Shown: positions 1 through 6,884, counted from the first letter of the stretch. The stretch is DNA of 13,836 nucleotides from Nocardioidaceae bacterium (GCA_025966335.1 JAICRS010000054.1:1-13836); one strand, 5' to 3'. The notes: generated by a model from the letters alone, not told the origin. Translations and numbers: made by a program.

Positions 1-246
1 CGCGTCCGGCTCGGTGGTGACCTCGTTCATCTGACCCCGACGGAGTTCGACCTGCTCGTCTGCCTGGCCAGCAGTCCCGGCACGGTACTCGGCCGTGAGC
101 GGCTCCTCGCCGAGGTCTGGAACTGGCAGGACGCGGCGGGCACACGCACCGTCGACAGCCACGTGAAGTCGTTGCGCAGCAAGCTGGGCCCCGACCTGCT
201 CCGCACGGTGCACGGCGTCGGGTACGCACTGGAGGCAGCGCTGTGA
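1..246 (+). CDS. OmpR/PhoB-family response regulator, C-terminal DNA-binding domain (5' partial)
   Basis: The reading frame is open from the first base and ends with TGA at 244-246, giving 81 residues that form a complete winged-helix output domain. Recognisable OmpR-family landmarks are LTPTEFDLL near the start, the recognition-helix region with TVDSHVKSLRSKLG, and the terminal RTVHGVGYAL hairpin wing. The phosphoacceptor receiver domain lies outside the window, so its Asp cannot be checked. The stop overlaps the start of the following histidine kinase, so the two are translationally coupled as a two-component pair. As a cytoplasmic regulator it would bind DNA when phosphorylated by that kinase. 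Its target genes cannot be read here; the co-transcribed membrane protein downstream suggests an envelope-related response (inference). Confidence 0.95.
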   Translation, partial: RVRLGGDLVHLTPTEFDLLVCLASSPGTVLGRERLLAEVWNWQDAAGTRTVDSHVKSLRSKLGPDLLRTVHGVGYALEAAL

Positions 247-1247
247 TGCGTCCCCTGGACCGGTTCGGGTCGATCAAGATCAAGCTCGGGATGCTCGTCG
301 CGGTCACCATCACGGTCGCCGCCAGTCTCTCCGTCGCCGGCATCGGGCTCGGGTTGTCACCGTGGCTGCAGATCCCTCTCGCAGTCGTCGTGGCCCTCAT
401 CGTGACGCAGCTGCTCGCGCGGGGGATGACCTCACCGCTGCGGGAGATGACCGCCGCGGCGCAGGCGATGGCCAGGGGCGACTACTCGCGCCGCGTCACC
501 GCCACGTCCCGCGACGAGGTCGGCGAGCTCGCCCGCGCGTTCAACACCATGGCGTCCGACCTCGAGACGGTCGACCAGCAGCGACGCGAGCTGGTCGCGA
601 ACGTCTCCCATGAGCTGCGCACACCGGTGTCGGCCCTGCGGGCGGTCCTCGAGAACCTCGTGGACGGAGTTTCGCCACCCGATCCGGCCACGATGCAGGC
701 CGCCCTGTCGCAGACCGAACGGCTCAGCCGGCTGATCGGGGACCTGCTGGACCTGTCCCGCGTCGACGCGGGCATCGCGCCCCTGGAGACCGAGCCGATC
801 GACGTGGAGCCGTTCCTGAGGGCTGCGGTGAAGGAGGCCGGTGTCTCCGAACGGCCGATCGGCTACCGGGTCGACGTCCGCCCGGCGAACCTTCGGATCC
901 ACGCCGACCGCGGCCGCCTCCACCAGCTGGTCGCCAACCTGCTCGACAACGCCGGCCGGCACAGCCCCGAGGACGGCACGGTCACCGTGCGGGCGCAACC
1001 AGAAGGCGACACCGTGCTTCTCGACGTGATCGACGAGGGACCGGGCATCGCCCTCGACCGCCGGAACACGGTCTTCGAACGCTTCACCACCGGAGCCGAC
1101 AGCAACGGCGACGGCGGGACCGGCCTCGGCCTGGCGATCGCGCGCTGGATCGCCGACCTCCACGGCGGCTCGATCGCCGTGGCCGACGCGGACCGGGGCT
1201 GCCAGATCCGGGTCACGCTTCCCATGACGGACGAGGAGCATCGATGA
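243..1247 (+). CDS. HAMP-domain sensor histidine kinase with minimal extracellular loop
   Basis: 334 residues from GTG at 243; an in-frame ATG at 246 is the alternative start. GGAGG at 231-235 lies 7 or 10 bases upstream, so either start is possible. Two hydrophobic helices (about residues 13-36 and 41-59) are joined by only a few residues, leaving essentially no extracellular sensor. HAMP follows (about 59-110). HisKA carries VSHELRTP with phosphoacceptor His123. The HATPase domain shows the N box (Asn232, Asp235, Asn236), G1 DEGPG (264-268), F box VFERF (277-281) and G2 GGTGLGLA (291-298). All catalytic motifs are intact. It should phosphorylate the response regulator encoded just upstream. 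The stop overlaps the ATG of the next gene (ATGA), so all three genes are coupled. The signal is unknown; the topology fits intramembrane-sensing kinases that read a partner membrane protein or bilayer stress. Confidence 0.96.
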   Translation: MMRPLDRFGSIKIKLGMLVAVTITVAASLSVAGIGLGLSPWLQIPLAVVVALIVTQLLARGMTSPLREMTAAAQAMARGDYSRRVTATSRDEVGELARAFNTMASDLETVDQQRRELVANVSHELRTPVSALRAVLENLVDGVSPPDPATMQAALSQTERLSRLIGDLLDLSRVDAGIAPLETEPIDVEPFLRAAVKEAGVSERPIGYRVDVRPANLRIHADRGRLHQLVANLLDNAGRHSPEDGTVTVRAQPEGDTVLLDVIDEGPGIALDRRNTVFERFTTGADSNGDGGTGLGLAIARWIADLHGGSIAVADADRGCQIRVTLPMTDEEHR

Positions 1248-2728
1248 GTACGCCGACCGCGCCCACCCGACCTGCCGAGCCACCCCGGCCCGTGCTCGAT
1301 GCCGTCTTCGGTGTCCTGTGGCCGGACCAACGCAGGGGCGGCCGACCGCGCCTGGTCGGCGCTGCCCTCGGCGTGGGACTGCTCGCCGCCATCGTGGTGC
1401 CGTTCCGCGACCTCGGCGTGGGCACCTTCCTGGTCCTCGTCTCGGTGTACGTCGTTGTCGCTATCGCCGCACGTGACCGCCTCGACCGGACGATGCTGGG
1501 CTACGGCGTCCTCTGCCTCCTGCTGACCACGACGGTCGTTCTTCGCGACGCGGCCTGGATCGTCGTGCTCTGCCTGATGGCCACGTTCGTCGTTGGTGCC
1601 GCAGCACTCACCGGTGCCCGATCCGTGAACGGGCTGCTCGCCTCGCCGGCGGCGGTGCCTCTGGCCGGCCTGCGCGGCCTGCCCTGGCTCGGCCGGTCTC
1701 TCACGGTCCCGGGTCGCGCCGCGGCGTGGTGGCCGCTGGTGCGCACCATCGCCGTCTCGCTGGCCCTCGTCCTGGTCTTCGGCGCACTGTTCGTCTCCGC
1801 GGACGCGCTCTTCGCCCAGTGGGTGAGCGCAGTGGTCCCCGACCTGACGCTGGACTCCGTGTCGGTGCGCGCCTTCGTCCTCGCGGCGGTCTTCGGGCTG
1901 ACGACCGCAGGCGTGTACGTCGCGCTGGTCCCGCCCCGCGTCGACCGCCTGACGCTGCCACCAGGACGTGTGGTCCGCCGGTTCGAGTGGGTGGCCCCGG
2001 TCGCTCTGGTGGTCGCGATGTTCGTGGTCTTCCTCGGGGCACAGCTGACGGCGATGTTCGGAGGGCATGACTATCTCCGGCGTACGACCGGGCTCACCTA
2101 CGCCGAGTACGTGCACCAGGGTTTCGGCCAGCTCACCCTCGTCACCGTGCTGACCCTCGCGGTCGTGGCGACCGTCGCCCGCCATGCACCCCGCGCCACG
2201 GGGTCCGACCGGCTGCTGGTTCGCGTGATGCTCGGCGCACTCTGCGCGCTGACGCTCGTCGTGGTGATCTCGGCGTTGTACCGGATGCACGTCTACGAGC
2301 AGGCCTACGGCTTCACCCGGCTGCGGCTTCTGGTGTCGGTCTTCGAGGCCTGGCTCGGTGTCGTGGTCGCTTTCGTGCTCGCCGCCGGCCTCGCCCTGCG
2401 CGGGCGATGGGTTCCGCGAGCGGCGCTGTTGACGGGGGCCGCGATGCTGCTCGGGCTGGCCGCGATCAACCCGGACGCCTACATCGCGGAGCAGAACATC
2501 GAACGGTTCGGGCAGACCGGCCGCATCGACTGGGCCTACCTGGCGGGCCTGTCCGACGACGCCGCTCCTGCGCTGGCGCGGCTACCCGAGCACTACCAGG
2601 CCTGCGTCGTCGGCGCTGCTCCGACGGCCGACGACTGGCTCGAGTGGAACCTGGGCCGAGCACGGGCCGCCGGAACTCCGCAACGGCCGGACCTGCCGGC
2701 TCGACCCGACTGCGTGTCACGCGGGTAG
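1244..2728 (+). CDS. DUF4173/DUF4153-type polytopic membrane protein
   Basis: 494 residues starting at ATG 1244, which shares bases with the kinase stop; GAGGAG at 1233-1238 is a good ribosome-binding site. After a proline-rich cytoplasmic N-terminus (about 1-35) the protein is mostly transmembrane helices up to about residue 410. I recognise the family from TYAEYVHQGF (285-294), YEQAYGFTRLR (351-361) and NPDAYIAEQNIERF (409-422), the segments typical of DUF4173 proteins. The last 80 or so residues are hydrophilic and contain two Cys (454 and 489). The biochemical role of this family is not established. Being third in an overlapping operon with a two-component system whose kinase lacks a sensor domain, it could be the sensory or output partner (inference). 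Its end overlaps the convergent ridA-like gene by 12 bases, and I see no clear terminator there. Confidence 0.88.
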   Translation: MSTPTAPTRPAEPPRPVLDAVFGVLWPDQRRGGRPRLVGAALGVGLLAAIVVPFRDLGVGTFLVLVSVYVVVAIAARDRLDRTMLGYGVLCLLLTTTVVLRDAAWIVVLCLMATFVVGAAALTGARSVNGLLASPAAVPLAGLRGLPWLGRSLTVPGRAAAWWPLVRTIAVSLALVLVFGALFVSADALFAQWVSAVVPDLTLDSVSVRAFVLAAVFGLTTAGVYVALVPPRVDRLTLPPGRVVRRFEWVAPVALVVAMFVVFLGAQLTAMFGGHDYLRRTTGLTYAEYVHQGFGQLTLVTVLTLAVVATVARHAPRATGSDRLLVRVMLGALCALTLVVVISALYRMHVYEQAYGFTRLRLLVSVFEAWLGVVVAFVLAAGLALRGRWVPRAALLTGAAMLLGLAAINPDAYIAEQNIERFGQTGRIDWAYLAGLSDDAAPALARLPEHYQACVVGAAPTADDWLEWNLGRARAAGTPQRPDLPARPDCVSRG

Positions 2729-3118
2729 GACGGCCACCGCCTCGACCTCCACCAGCTGGTGCGGGTAGCCGAGCACGGCCACGCCGAGCAGTGTGCTGGG
2801 CGCATCGTGGTCACCGAAGTGTCGGCGCACGACGTCCCAGGCGGCGACCAGGTCGGCGCGGTGGCTCGACGCCACGTAGACCGTCGACTTCGCGACGTCG
2901 GACAGCTGGGCTCCCGACGCCCGCAGCGCGATCACGAGGTTCTCCATCACCCGCTCCGCCTGGCCCGCCACGTCGTCGACCGCGACCACGTTCCCGGCAT
3001 CGTCCAACGGGCATGCACCGGCGGTGAACACGGTCCGCCCGGGACCGACGACGGCGGCATACGCGTACGGCGCGGTGTCGGCGAGCGCGGGACTGCGGAT
3101 CAGCTGGACCTCAGGCAT
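2717..3118 (-). CDS. RidA/YjgF-family protein lacking the canonical active-site arginine
   Basis: 133 residues from ATG at 3118, close to the usual RidA length of about 130. Family landmarks are the N-terminal strand segment with YAYAAVVGPGRTVFTAG, Q53-x-x-x-V-MENL, the central LSDVAKSTVYV (72-82) and the C-terminal LVEVEAVAVL (122-131). RidA proteins are trimeric enamine/imine deaminases that clear 2-aminoacrylate using an Arg in a PAR-type motif. Here the matching segment reads APSTLLGV, with Ser108 where Arg is expected, so classical imine deamination is doubtful and it likely belongs to a divergent Rid subgroup. It lies 13 bases after npdG on the same strand and is probably co-transcribed with it, with an AGGA ribosome-binding site in that short gap. 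A role in removing a reactive intermediate of the neighbouring F420/acyl-CoA pathway is inference. Confidence 0.9.
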   Translation of the reverse strand: MPEVQLIRSPALADTAPYAYAAVVGPGRTVFTAGACPLDDAGNVVAVDDVAGQAERVMENLVIALRASGAQLSDVAKSTVYVASSHRADLVAAWDVVRRHFGDHDAPSTLLGVAVLGYPHQLVEVEAVAVLPA

Positions 3119-3131
3119 GGCTGCGATCCTG

Positions 3132-3797
3132 TCACGCCACCGGGATACCAGAGATGGCGATCCCAGAACGGGTCTTGTAGCGCTTGTTGATGCTGATCAG
3201 TACCGCGGTGAGCGGCTCGAGCTGGCGCGCGAGCCGCAACGCACCACCGTCCACACCATCCCGCCCGGAGACCGACCGGGCCAGCTCGACAGCCACCTGC
3301 TTCGCCTCCGTGTCGTCTCCGCAGACCAGCACGTCCTCGTGGTCGAGGTAGTCGGCCGGGCCCCACAACGAGACGGCGGACACGTGGTGGAACGCGCCGA
3401 CCACGCGCGCGCCAGGTACGAGCGCGGCAGCGGTCTCGGCGGCCGAACCACCCGGCACGGCCAGGCCGTAGGGGCCCTTCTTGTCGAAGCCGAGCGGGTT
3501 GACGCAGGAGATCACGATCTTCCCCGCGAGCTGTTCGGCCAGTCCCGCAACGAGGTCGTCGTGACCGTCGTACGGCACCGCCAGCAGCACCACGTCCGCC
3601 GAGCCGGCCGCGGCCGCGTTCGAGGCGCCGCTCACCGAGGCATCCGGCACCCGTTCTCGCACTTCCGCGGCCGTCTGCTCGGCGCGATCCTCGGCGCGCG
3701 AGCCGATCACCACCGTGTGCCCGTGCCGTGCGAACCGGTACCCCAGTCCCCTACCCTGCGGCCCGGTGCCGCCGATCACCGCGATGTTGTAGGTCAC
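3132..3797 (-). CDS. npdG: NADPH-dependent F420 reductase (F420:NADP+ oxidoreductase)
   Basis: 221 residues from a GTG at 3797, preceded by AGGAG (3803-3807 on the complement) with a 5-base spacer. It transfers hydride between NADP(H) and the deazaflavin cofactor F420 in the cytoplasm. The N-terminal Rossmann motif is IGGTGPQGRGLG (residues 8-19), and SRAEDR (33-38) is the expected 2'-phosphate pocket that selects NADP over NAD. LLAVPYDGH and the conserved CVNPLGFDKKGPYGL and GARVVGAFHHVSA segments match Fno/NpdG proteins, and the length is normal. It is divergent from an LLM-class F420-dependent oxidoreductase across a 109-base gap, the arrangement expected if it supplies F420H2 to that enzyme or reoxidises what that enzyme makes. 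The shared inverted repeat at 3829-3845 is the likely control site. Confidence 0.95.
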   Translation of the reverse strand: MTYNIAVIGGTGPQGRGLGYRFARHGHTVVIGSRAEDRAEQTAAEVRERVPDASVSGASNAAAAGSADVVLLAVPYDGHDDLVAGLAEQLAGKIVISCVNPLGFDKKGPYGLAVPGGSAAETAAALVPGARVVGAFHHVSAVSLWGPADYLDHEDVLVCGDDTEAKQVAVELARSVSGRDGVDGGALRLARQLEPLTAVLISINKRYKTRSGIAISGIPVA

Positions 3798-3828
3798 GTG
3801 CGCTCCTGTCCGGAAGTACTTGCAATCA

Positions 3829-3845
3829 TGACAGTGTTACTGTCA
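3829..3845. promoter_or_regulatory. Perfect inverted repeat, probable shared operator
   Basis: TGACAGT-gtt-ACTGTCA is a perfect 7-base inverted repeat with a 3-base centre. It is about 30 bases before the npdG start and about 60 bases before the LLM oxidoreductase start. The size and symmetry fit a dimeric TetR- or GntR-type repressor site; no such regulator gene lies next to it. It is one of the few AT-richer spots in the region, as expected for a promoter. Convincing -35/-10 pairs could not be assigned in either direction. Confidence 0.6.
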
Positions 3846-3906
3846 CGGTAGTGCCTTCGGCGACCACCGCGAACACGTGGTCCCTCCTGAGCAGGCAAGG
3901 ACGCGC

Positions 3907-4938
3907 ATGAAACTCTCGATGCCCCTGATGTATGCCGGCAACCCACGCGAGTCCGCCGACTCCGTGGTCGCCCTGGAGAAGGCGGGCCTGGACACAGTCT
4001 GGGTCGCCGAGGCCTACGGCTTCGACTCCCCCACGCTGATGGGATACCTCGCCGCGAAGACCGAGACGATCGAGATCGGTTCGGCGATCCTCAACGTCTA
4101 CTCCCGCACGCCCGGCGCCCTCGCGCAGACCGCGGCCGGTCTCGACAACGTCAGCGAGGGCCGCGCGATCCTCGGGCTCGGCGCCTCCGGACCGCAGGTG
4201 ATCGAGGGCTGGCACGGGATGCCCTACGACCGGCCGCTCGGGCGCACCCGCGAGGTCGTCGACATCGTCCGCAGGGCGCTGCGCCGCGAGACCCTCGTGC
4301 ACGACGGCAAGGTGTTCACGCTGCCGCTCCCGAGCGACCAGGGACTCGGCCTCGGCAAGCCGCTGAAGATGCTCACCAAGCCGGAACGGCCGAGTGTGCC
4401 GATCTACATCGCCGCGCTCGGTGAGAAGAACGTGAAGGGCACCGCGGAGTACGCCGACGGGTGGCTGCCGTTCCTGTTCGCACCGGAGCGGGCCGCCGAC
4501 GTCTGGGGCGAGCCGCTCGCGGCTGGCAAGGCCAAGCGGCAGGAGGGCCTCGGCCCCTTGGAGATCGCCGCGGGCGGCATGGTCACCGTCGGTGACGACG
4601 TGAAGGGGATGCTCGACCTCGCCCGACCGATGTTCGCGCTCTACATCGGCGGAATGGGCGCCAAGGGCAAGAACTTCTACAACGACCTGGTCAGCCAGTA
4701 CGGCTTCGAGGAGGAGGCCGCGAAGATCCAGGAGATGTACCTCGGCGGGAACAAGCGGGACGCCGAGGCGCACGTCCCGCTCGAGCTCCTCGAGATGTGC
4801 AACCTGGTCGGACCGGAGTCCTACGTCAAGGAGCGGATCGCCGCGTTCGCCGACGCCGGTGTCACCAGCCTCCAGGTCACCCCTGTCGCCGAGGACCCGG
4901 TCGCGCTGGTCGGTCAGCTCAAGGAATGGGTGTCCTAG
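3907..4938 (+). CDS. LLM-class F420-dependent oxidoreductase
   Basis: 343 residues from ATG at 3907. The frame is open 30 bases further upstream, but AAGGA (3897-3901) with a 5-base spacer fixes this start. The luciferase-like TIM-barrel is recognisable from SMPLMYAGNPRESADSV, GLDTVWVAEAYGFDSPTLMGYLA (28-50), IEIGSAILNVYSRTPGALAQTAAGLD (55-80), GRAILGLGASGPQVIEGWHG (85-104) and SVPIYIAALGEKNV (163-176). These proteins bind F420 and transfer hydride to or from alcohols, ketones, enones or activated ring systems; the substrate cannot be read from sequence. It resembles the mycobacterial Rv3520c-type group, often found with lipid or steroid genes (recalled, not searched). The stop is 3 bases before the acyl-CoA dehydrogenase ATG, so the pair is coupled. 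Divergent npdG is its natural cofactor partner. Confidence 0.93.
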   Translation: MKLSMPLMYAGNPRESADSVVALEKAGLDTVWVAEAYGFDSPTLMGYLAAKTETIEIGSAILNVYSRTPGALAQTAAGLDNVSEGRAILGLGASGPQVIEGWHGMPYDRPLGRTREVVDIVRRALRRETLVHDGKVFTLPLPSDQGLGLGKPLKMLTKPERPSVPIYIAALGEKNVKGTAEYADGWLPFLFAPERAADVWGEPLAAGKAKRQEGLGPLEIAAGGMVTVGDDVKGMLDLARPMFALYIGGMGAKGKNFYNDLVSQYGFEEEAAKIQEMYLGGNKRDAEAHVPLELLEMCNLVGPESYVKERIAAFADAGVTSLQVTPVAEDPVALVGQLKEWVS

Positions 4939-4941
4939 AAG

Positions 4942-6081
4942 ATGCGCGAGATCTTTGACCAGGAACATGAGGCGTTCCGACGTACCGTCCGGTCCTTCCT
5001 GGACAAGGAGGTCGTCCCGCACCACGACCAGTGGGAGAAGGACGGCATCGTCTCCCGCGACGTCTGGCTCGCCGCAGGACGGCAGGGTCTGCTCGGCTTC
5101 GACGTTCCCGAGGAGTACGGCGGAGGTGGTGTCCGCGACTTCCGCTACAACCTGGTGCTCGCCGAGGAGATGACGCTCAGCGGCATCCACGGCCCCGGTT
5201 TCCCGCTGCACAACGACATCATCGTCCCCTACCTGACCAGCCTCGGCACGGACGAGCAGAAGCGGCGCTGGCTGCCCGGATGTTGCAGCGGCGAGATGAT
5301 CACGGCGATCGCGATGACCGAGCCGGGCGCCGGCAGCGACCTGCAGGGCATCCGCACCACCGCGGTCGACAAGGGCGACCACTACGTGCTCAATGGCTCG
5401 AAGACCTTCATCAGCAACGGGATCCTGTCCGACCTGGTGATCGTGGTCGCCCGGACCAACCCCGACGCCGGCGCGCAGGGCTTCAGCCTGCTCGTCGTCG
5501 AGCGCGGCATGGCCGGGTTCGAGCGCGGACGGAACCTGGACAAGGTCGGTCAGCACGCCCAGGACACCGCCGAGCTGTTCTTCGACAACGTCGTGGTGCC
5601 CAAGGAGAACCTCCTCGGCGAGGAAGGCAGCGGTTTCATCTCGCTGATGGAGAACCTGCCGCAGGAGCGGCTGTCGATCGCGATGATCGCTGCGGCCGCC
5701 TGCGAGGCGATCCTGCAGATGTCGCTGGACTACGCGAAGGAACGGGAGGCGTTCGGCCGGCCGATCGGGAAGTTCCAGCACAACCGGTTCCTGATCGCGG
5801 AGATGGCCACCGAGACGCACATCGCCCGCGTCTTCGTCGACGACTGCGTGCGCCGGCACAACCGCGGTGAGCTCGACGCGAGCGGCGCATCGATGGCGAA
5901 GTGGTGGACCACCGAGCTGCAGACCAAGCTGGTCGACCGGGCCGTCCAGCTGCACGGCGGCTACGGCTACATGATGGAGTACCCGGTCGCCAAGGCGTTC
6001 GTGAACAGCCGGATCCAGACGATCTACGGCGGCACCACCGAGATCCAGAAGGAGATCATCGGCCGCTCGCTGGGGATCTAG
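4942..6081 (+). CDS. Acyl-CoA dehydrogenase, long-chain (LCAD/ACADL) type
   Basis: 379 residues, the standard size for a soluble FAD acyl-CoA dehydrogenase that introduces a 2,3-double bond into an acyl-CoA thioester. N-terminal helical domain (1-120), beta domain with AMTEPGAGSDLQGI (124-137) and C-terminal domain with FGRPIGKFQ and QLHGGYGYMMEYPVAKAF (336-353) are all present. Medium- and short-chain enzymes carry the catalytic Glu in a YEGT motif; here it reads YGGT (362-365), so that Glu is absent. Instead LPQERL (239-244) supplies Glu242, the position used by mammalian long-chain and isovaleryl enzymes, and the surrounding sequence resembles human ACADL. The ribosome-binding site is weak (GAAG next to ATG), consistent with coupling to the LLM oxidoreductase 3 bases upstream. 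The TAG stop is shared with the convergent GAF-ANTAR gene through the palindrome CTAG. Confidence 0.94.
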   Translation: MREIFDQEHEAFRRTVRSFLDKEVVPHHDQWEKDGIVSRDVWLAAGRQGLLGFDVPEEYGGGGVRDFRYNLVLAEEMTLSGIHGPGFPLHNDIIVPYLTSLGTDEQKRRWLPGCCSGEMITAIAMTEPGAGSDLQGIRTTAVDKGDHYVLNGSKTFISNGILSDLVIVVARTNPDAGAQGFSLLVVERGMAGFERGRNLDKVGQHAQDTAELFFDNVVVPKENLLGEEGSGFISLMENLPQERLSIAMIAAAACEAILQMSLDYAKEREAFGRPIGKFQHNRFLIAEMATETHIARVFVDDCVRRHNRGELDASGASMAKWWTTELQTKLVDRAVQLHGGYGYMMEYPVAKAFVNSRIQTIYGGTTEIQKEIIGRSLGI

Positions 6082-6797
6082 CTCAGGCCCCGGAGGTGCT
6101 CGTCGTCGATCACCCGACGCGCGATCTCGGCGAGCTTCACGTTGAGCTCCGACGACGTCTTGCGCAGGACGTCGAACGCCTCGTCGTCGGAAACCTGGTG
6201 GGTCGCCATGATCAGGCCGATCGCCTTGCCGATCTCGCGGTTGCTCTCCAGGCCGCGCTTGAGGTTCTCCGCGCGTTCGTGGTGTGCCGCCCCGGCCAGG
6301 GCGACGGAGGCGAAGCCGGCCATCATCGCGCCCATGTCGGCCGACTGCCGGGTCAGCGCGCCGGGATCGTCGGAGAAGATGTTGAGGGCACCCGCCTTCC
6401 GGTCACCGATCAGCAGCCGGTAGCCGATCATCCCCCGCACCGGGGTGTGGGCGAGCACCAGCTTGGTCAGCTCCGGCCAGGTCGCGTGCGTGGTGATGTC
6501 CGGGTCGTGCTGGTAGGACGACTCCAGGATCGCGTCCAGGCACGGCCCCTCACCGGTCTTCCGCTCGAACGAGTCGATCAACGCGGCGACCTCGTCGCTG
6601 GCGCCCTCACAGGTGAGCTCGCCGCCGGCACGCAGCGAGGAGACACAGGCGTGGTCGCACCCAGGGATGGCCTCGACTGCGGTGTTGCAGATCGCCTCGT
6701 AGACGTCCTCGTAGCTCGCCCGGGCGTAGACGATCTCCGCGAGCTGCATGAACGCGGCGTCCGGCGCGCCGGACTTCGAGGCCGAGGGTGAACACAT
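6078..6797 (-). CDS. GAF and ANTAR domain-containing antitermination regulator
   Basis: 239 residues. An N-terminal GAF sensory domain (about 20-165; GEGPCLDAI at 82-90, RGMIGYRLLIGDRKAGALNIFS at 121-142) is joined by a short helix to a C-terminal ANTAR domain (about 180-235; NREIGKAIGLIMATHQVSDDEAFDVLRKTSSELN). ANTAR domains bind paired RNA stem-loops and prevent transcription termination; GAF domains bind small ligands or mediate dimerisation, so this is a one-component RNA-level regulator. I chose ATG 6797: it has no Shine-Dalgarno, but a CATAAT -10 box sits just upstream, suggesting a leaderless mRNA. Met17 (6749) also lacks a ribosome-binding site. It converges with the acyl-CoA dehydrogenase with a 4-base overlap. 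Ligand and RNA targets are unknown. Confidence 0.95.
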   Translation of the reverse strand: MCSPSASKSGAPDAAFMQLAEIVYARASYEDVYEAICNTAVEAIPGCDHACVSSLRAGGELTCEGASDEVAALIDSFERKTGEGPCLDAILESSYQHDPDITTHATWPELTKLVLAHTPVRGMIGYRLLIGDRKAGALNIFSDDPGALTRQSADMGAMMAGFASVALAGAAHHERAENLKRGLESNREIGKAIGLIMATHQVSDDEAFDVLRKTSSELNVKLAEIARRVIDDEHLRGLS

Positions 6798-6804
6798 GGG
6801 GTCG

Positions 6805-6810
6805 ATTATG
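6805..6810 (-). promoter_or_regulatory. -10 box for a leaderless GAF-ANTAR transcript
   Basis: Read on the minus strand this is CATAAT, a 5/6 match to TATAAT in otherwise GC-rich DNA. Its downstream edge is 7 bases from the ATG at 6797, so transcription would start at or within a base or two of the start codon. The -35 position (about 6828-6833) reads CGACGC and is poor. Leaderless genes are common in actinobacteria and often rely on the -10 box alone. Confidence 0.5.
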
Positions 6811-6831
6811 CGTCAGGAACCGGCGGCGCGT

Positions 6832-6858
6832 CGGCCCGACCCCGCGGGCCGGACCGGC
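6832..6858 (-). terminator. GC-rich hairpins after the small secreted-protein gene (candidate terminator)
   Basis: CGGCCC (6832-6837) pairs with GGGCCG (6846-6851) across an 8-base loop, and GCCGG-a-CCGGC (6848-6858) is a second, mutually exclusive inverted repeat. They lie 27-53 bases past the stop of the upstream minus-strand gene and before the GAF-ANTAR promoter. There is no T-tract, so intrinsic termination is uncertain; a GC-only hairpin terminator of actinobacterial type is possible. Confidence 0.35.
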
Positions 6859-6884
6859 GCAGGCCGCTCAGGTGCGTCGTTCGA

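Noticed and set aside
863..2290. 475-codon minus-strand open frame opposite the kinase and DUF4173 genes
   Set aside because: Rich in His, Arg, Gly, Asp and Gln with no family resemblance; it is the complement of two convincingly identified genes.
2750..2761. Perfect 12-base palindrome CACCAGCTGGTG near the DUF4173/ridA junction, considered as a terminator or operator
   Set aside because: It lies inside the ridA-like coding sequence (codons for HQLV), has no loop, and similar CACCAGCTGG words recur in coding DNA here, as in the kinase.
3826..5955. 709-codon minus-strand open frame opposite the LLM oxidoreductase and acyl-CoA dehydrogenase
   Set aside because: Composition is a low-complexity run of Arg, Asp, Leu, Val and His typical of GC-rich antisense shadow; no domain is recognisable and both genes on the other strand are clear families.
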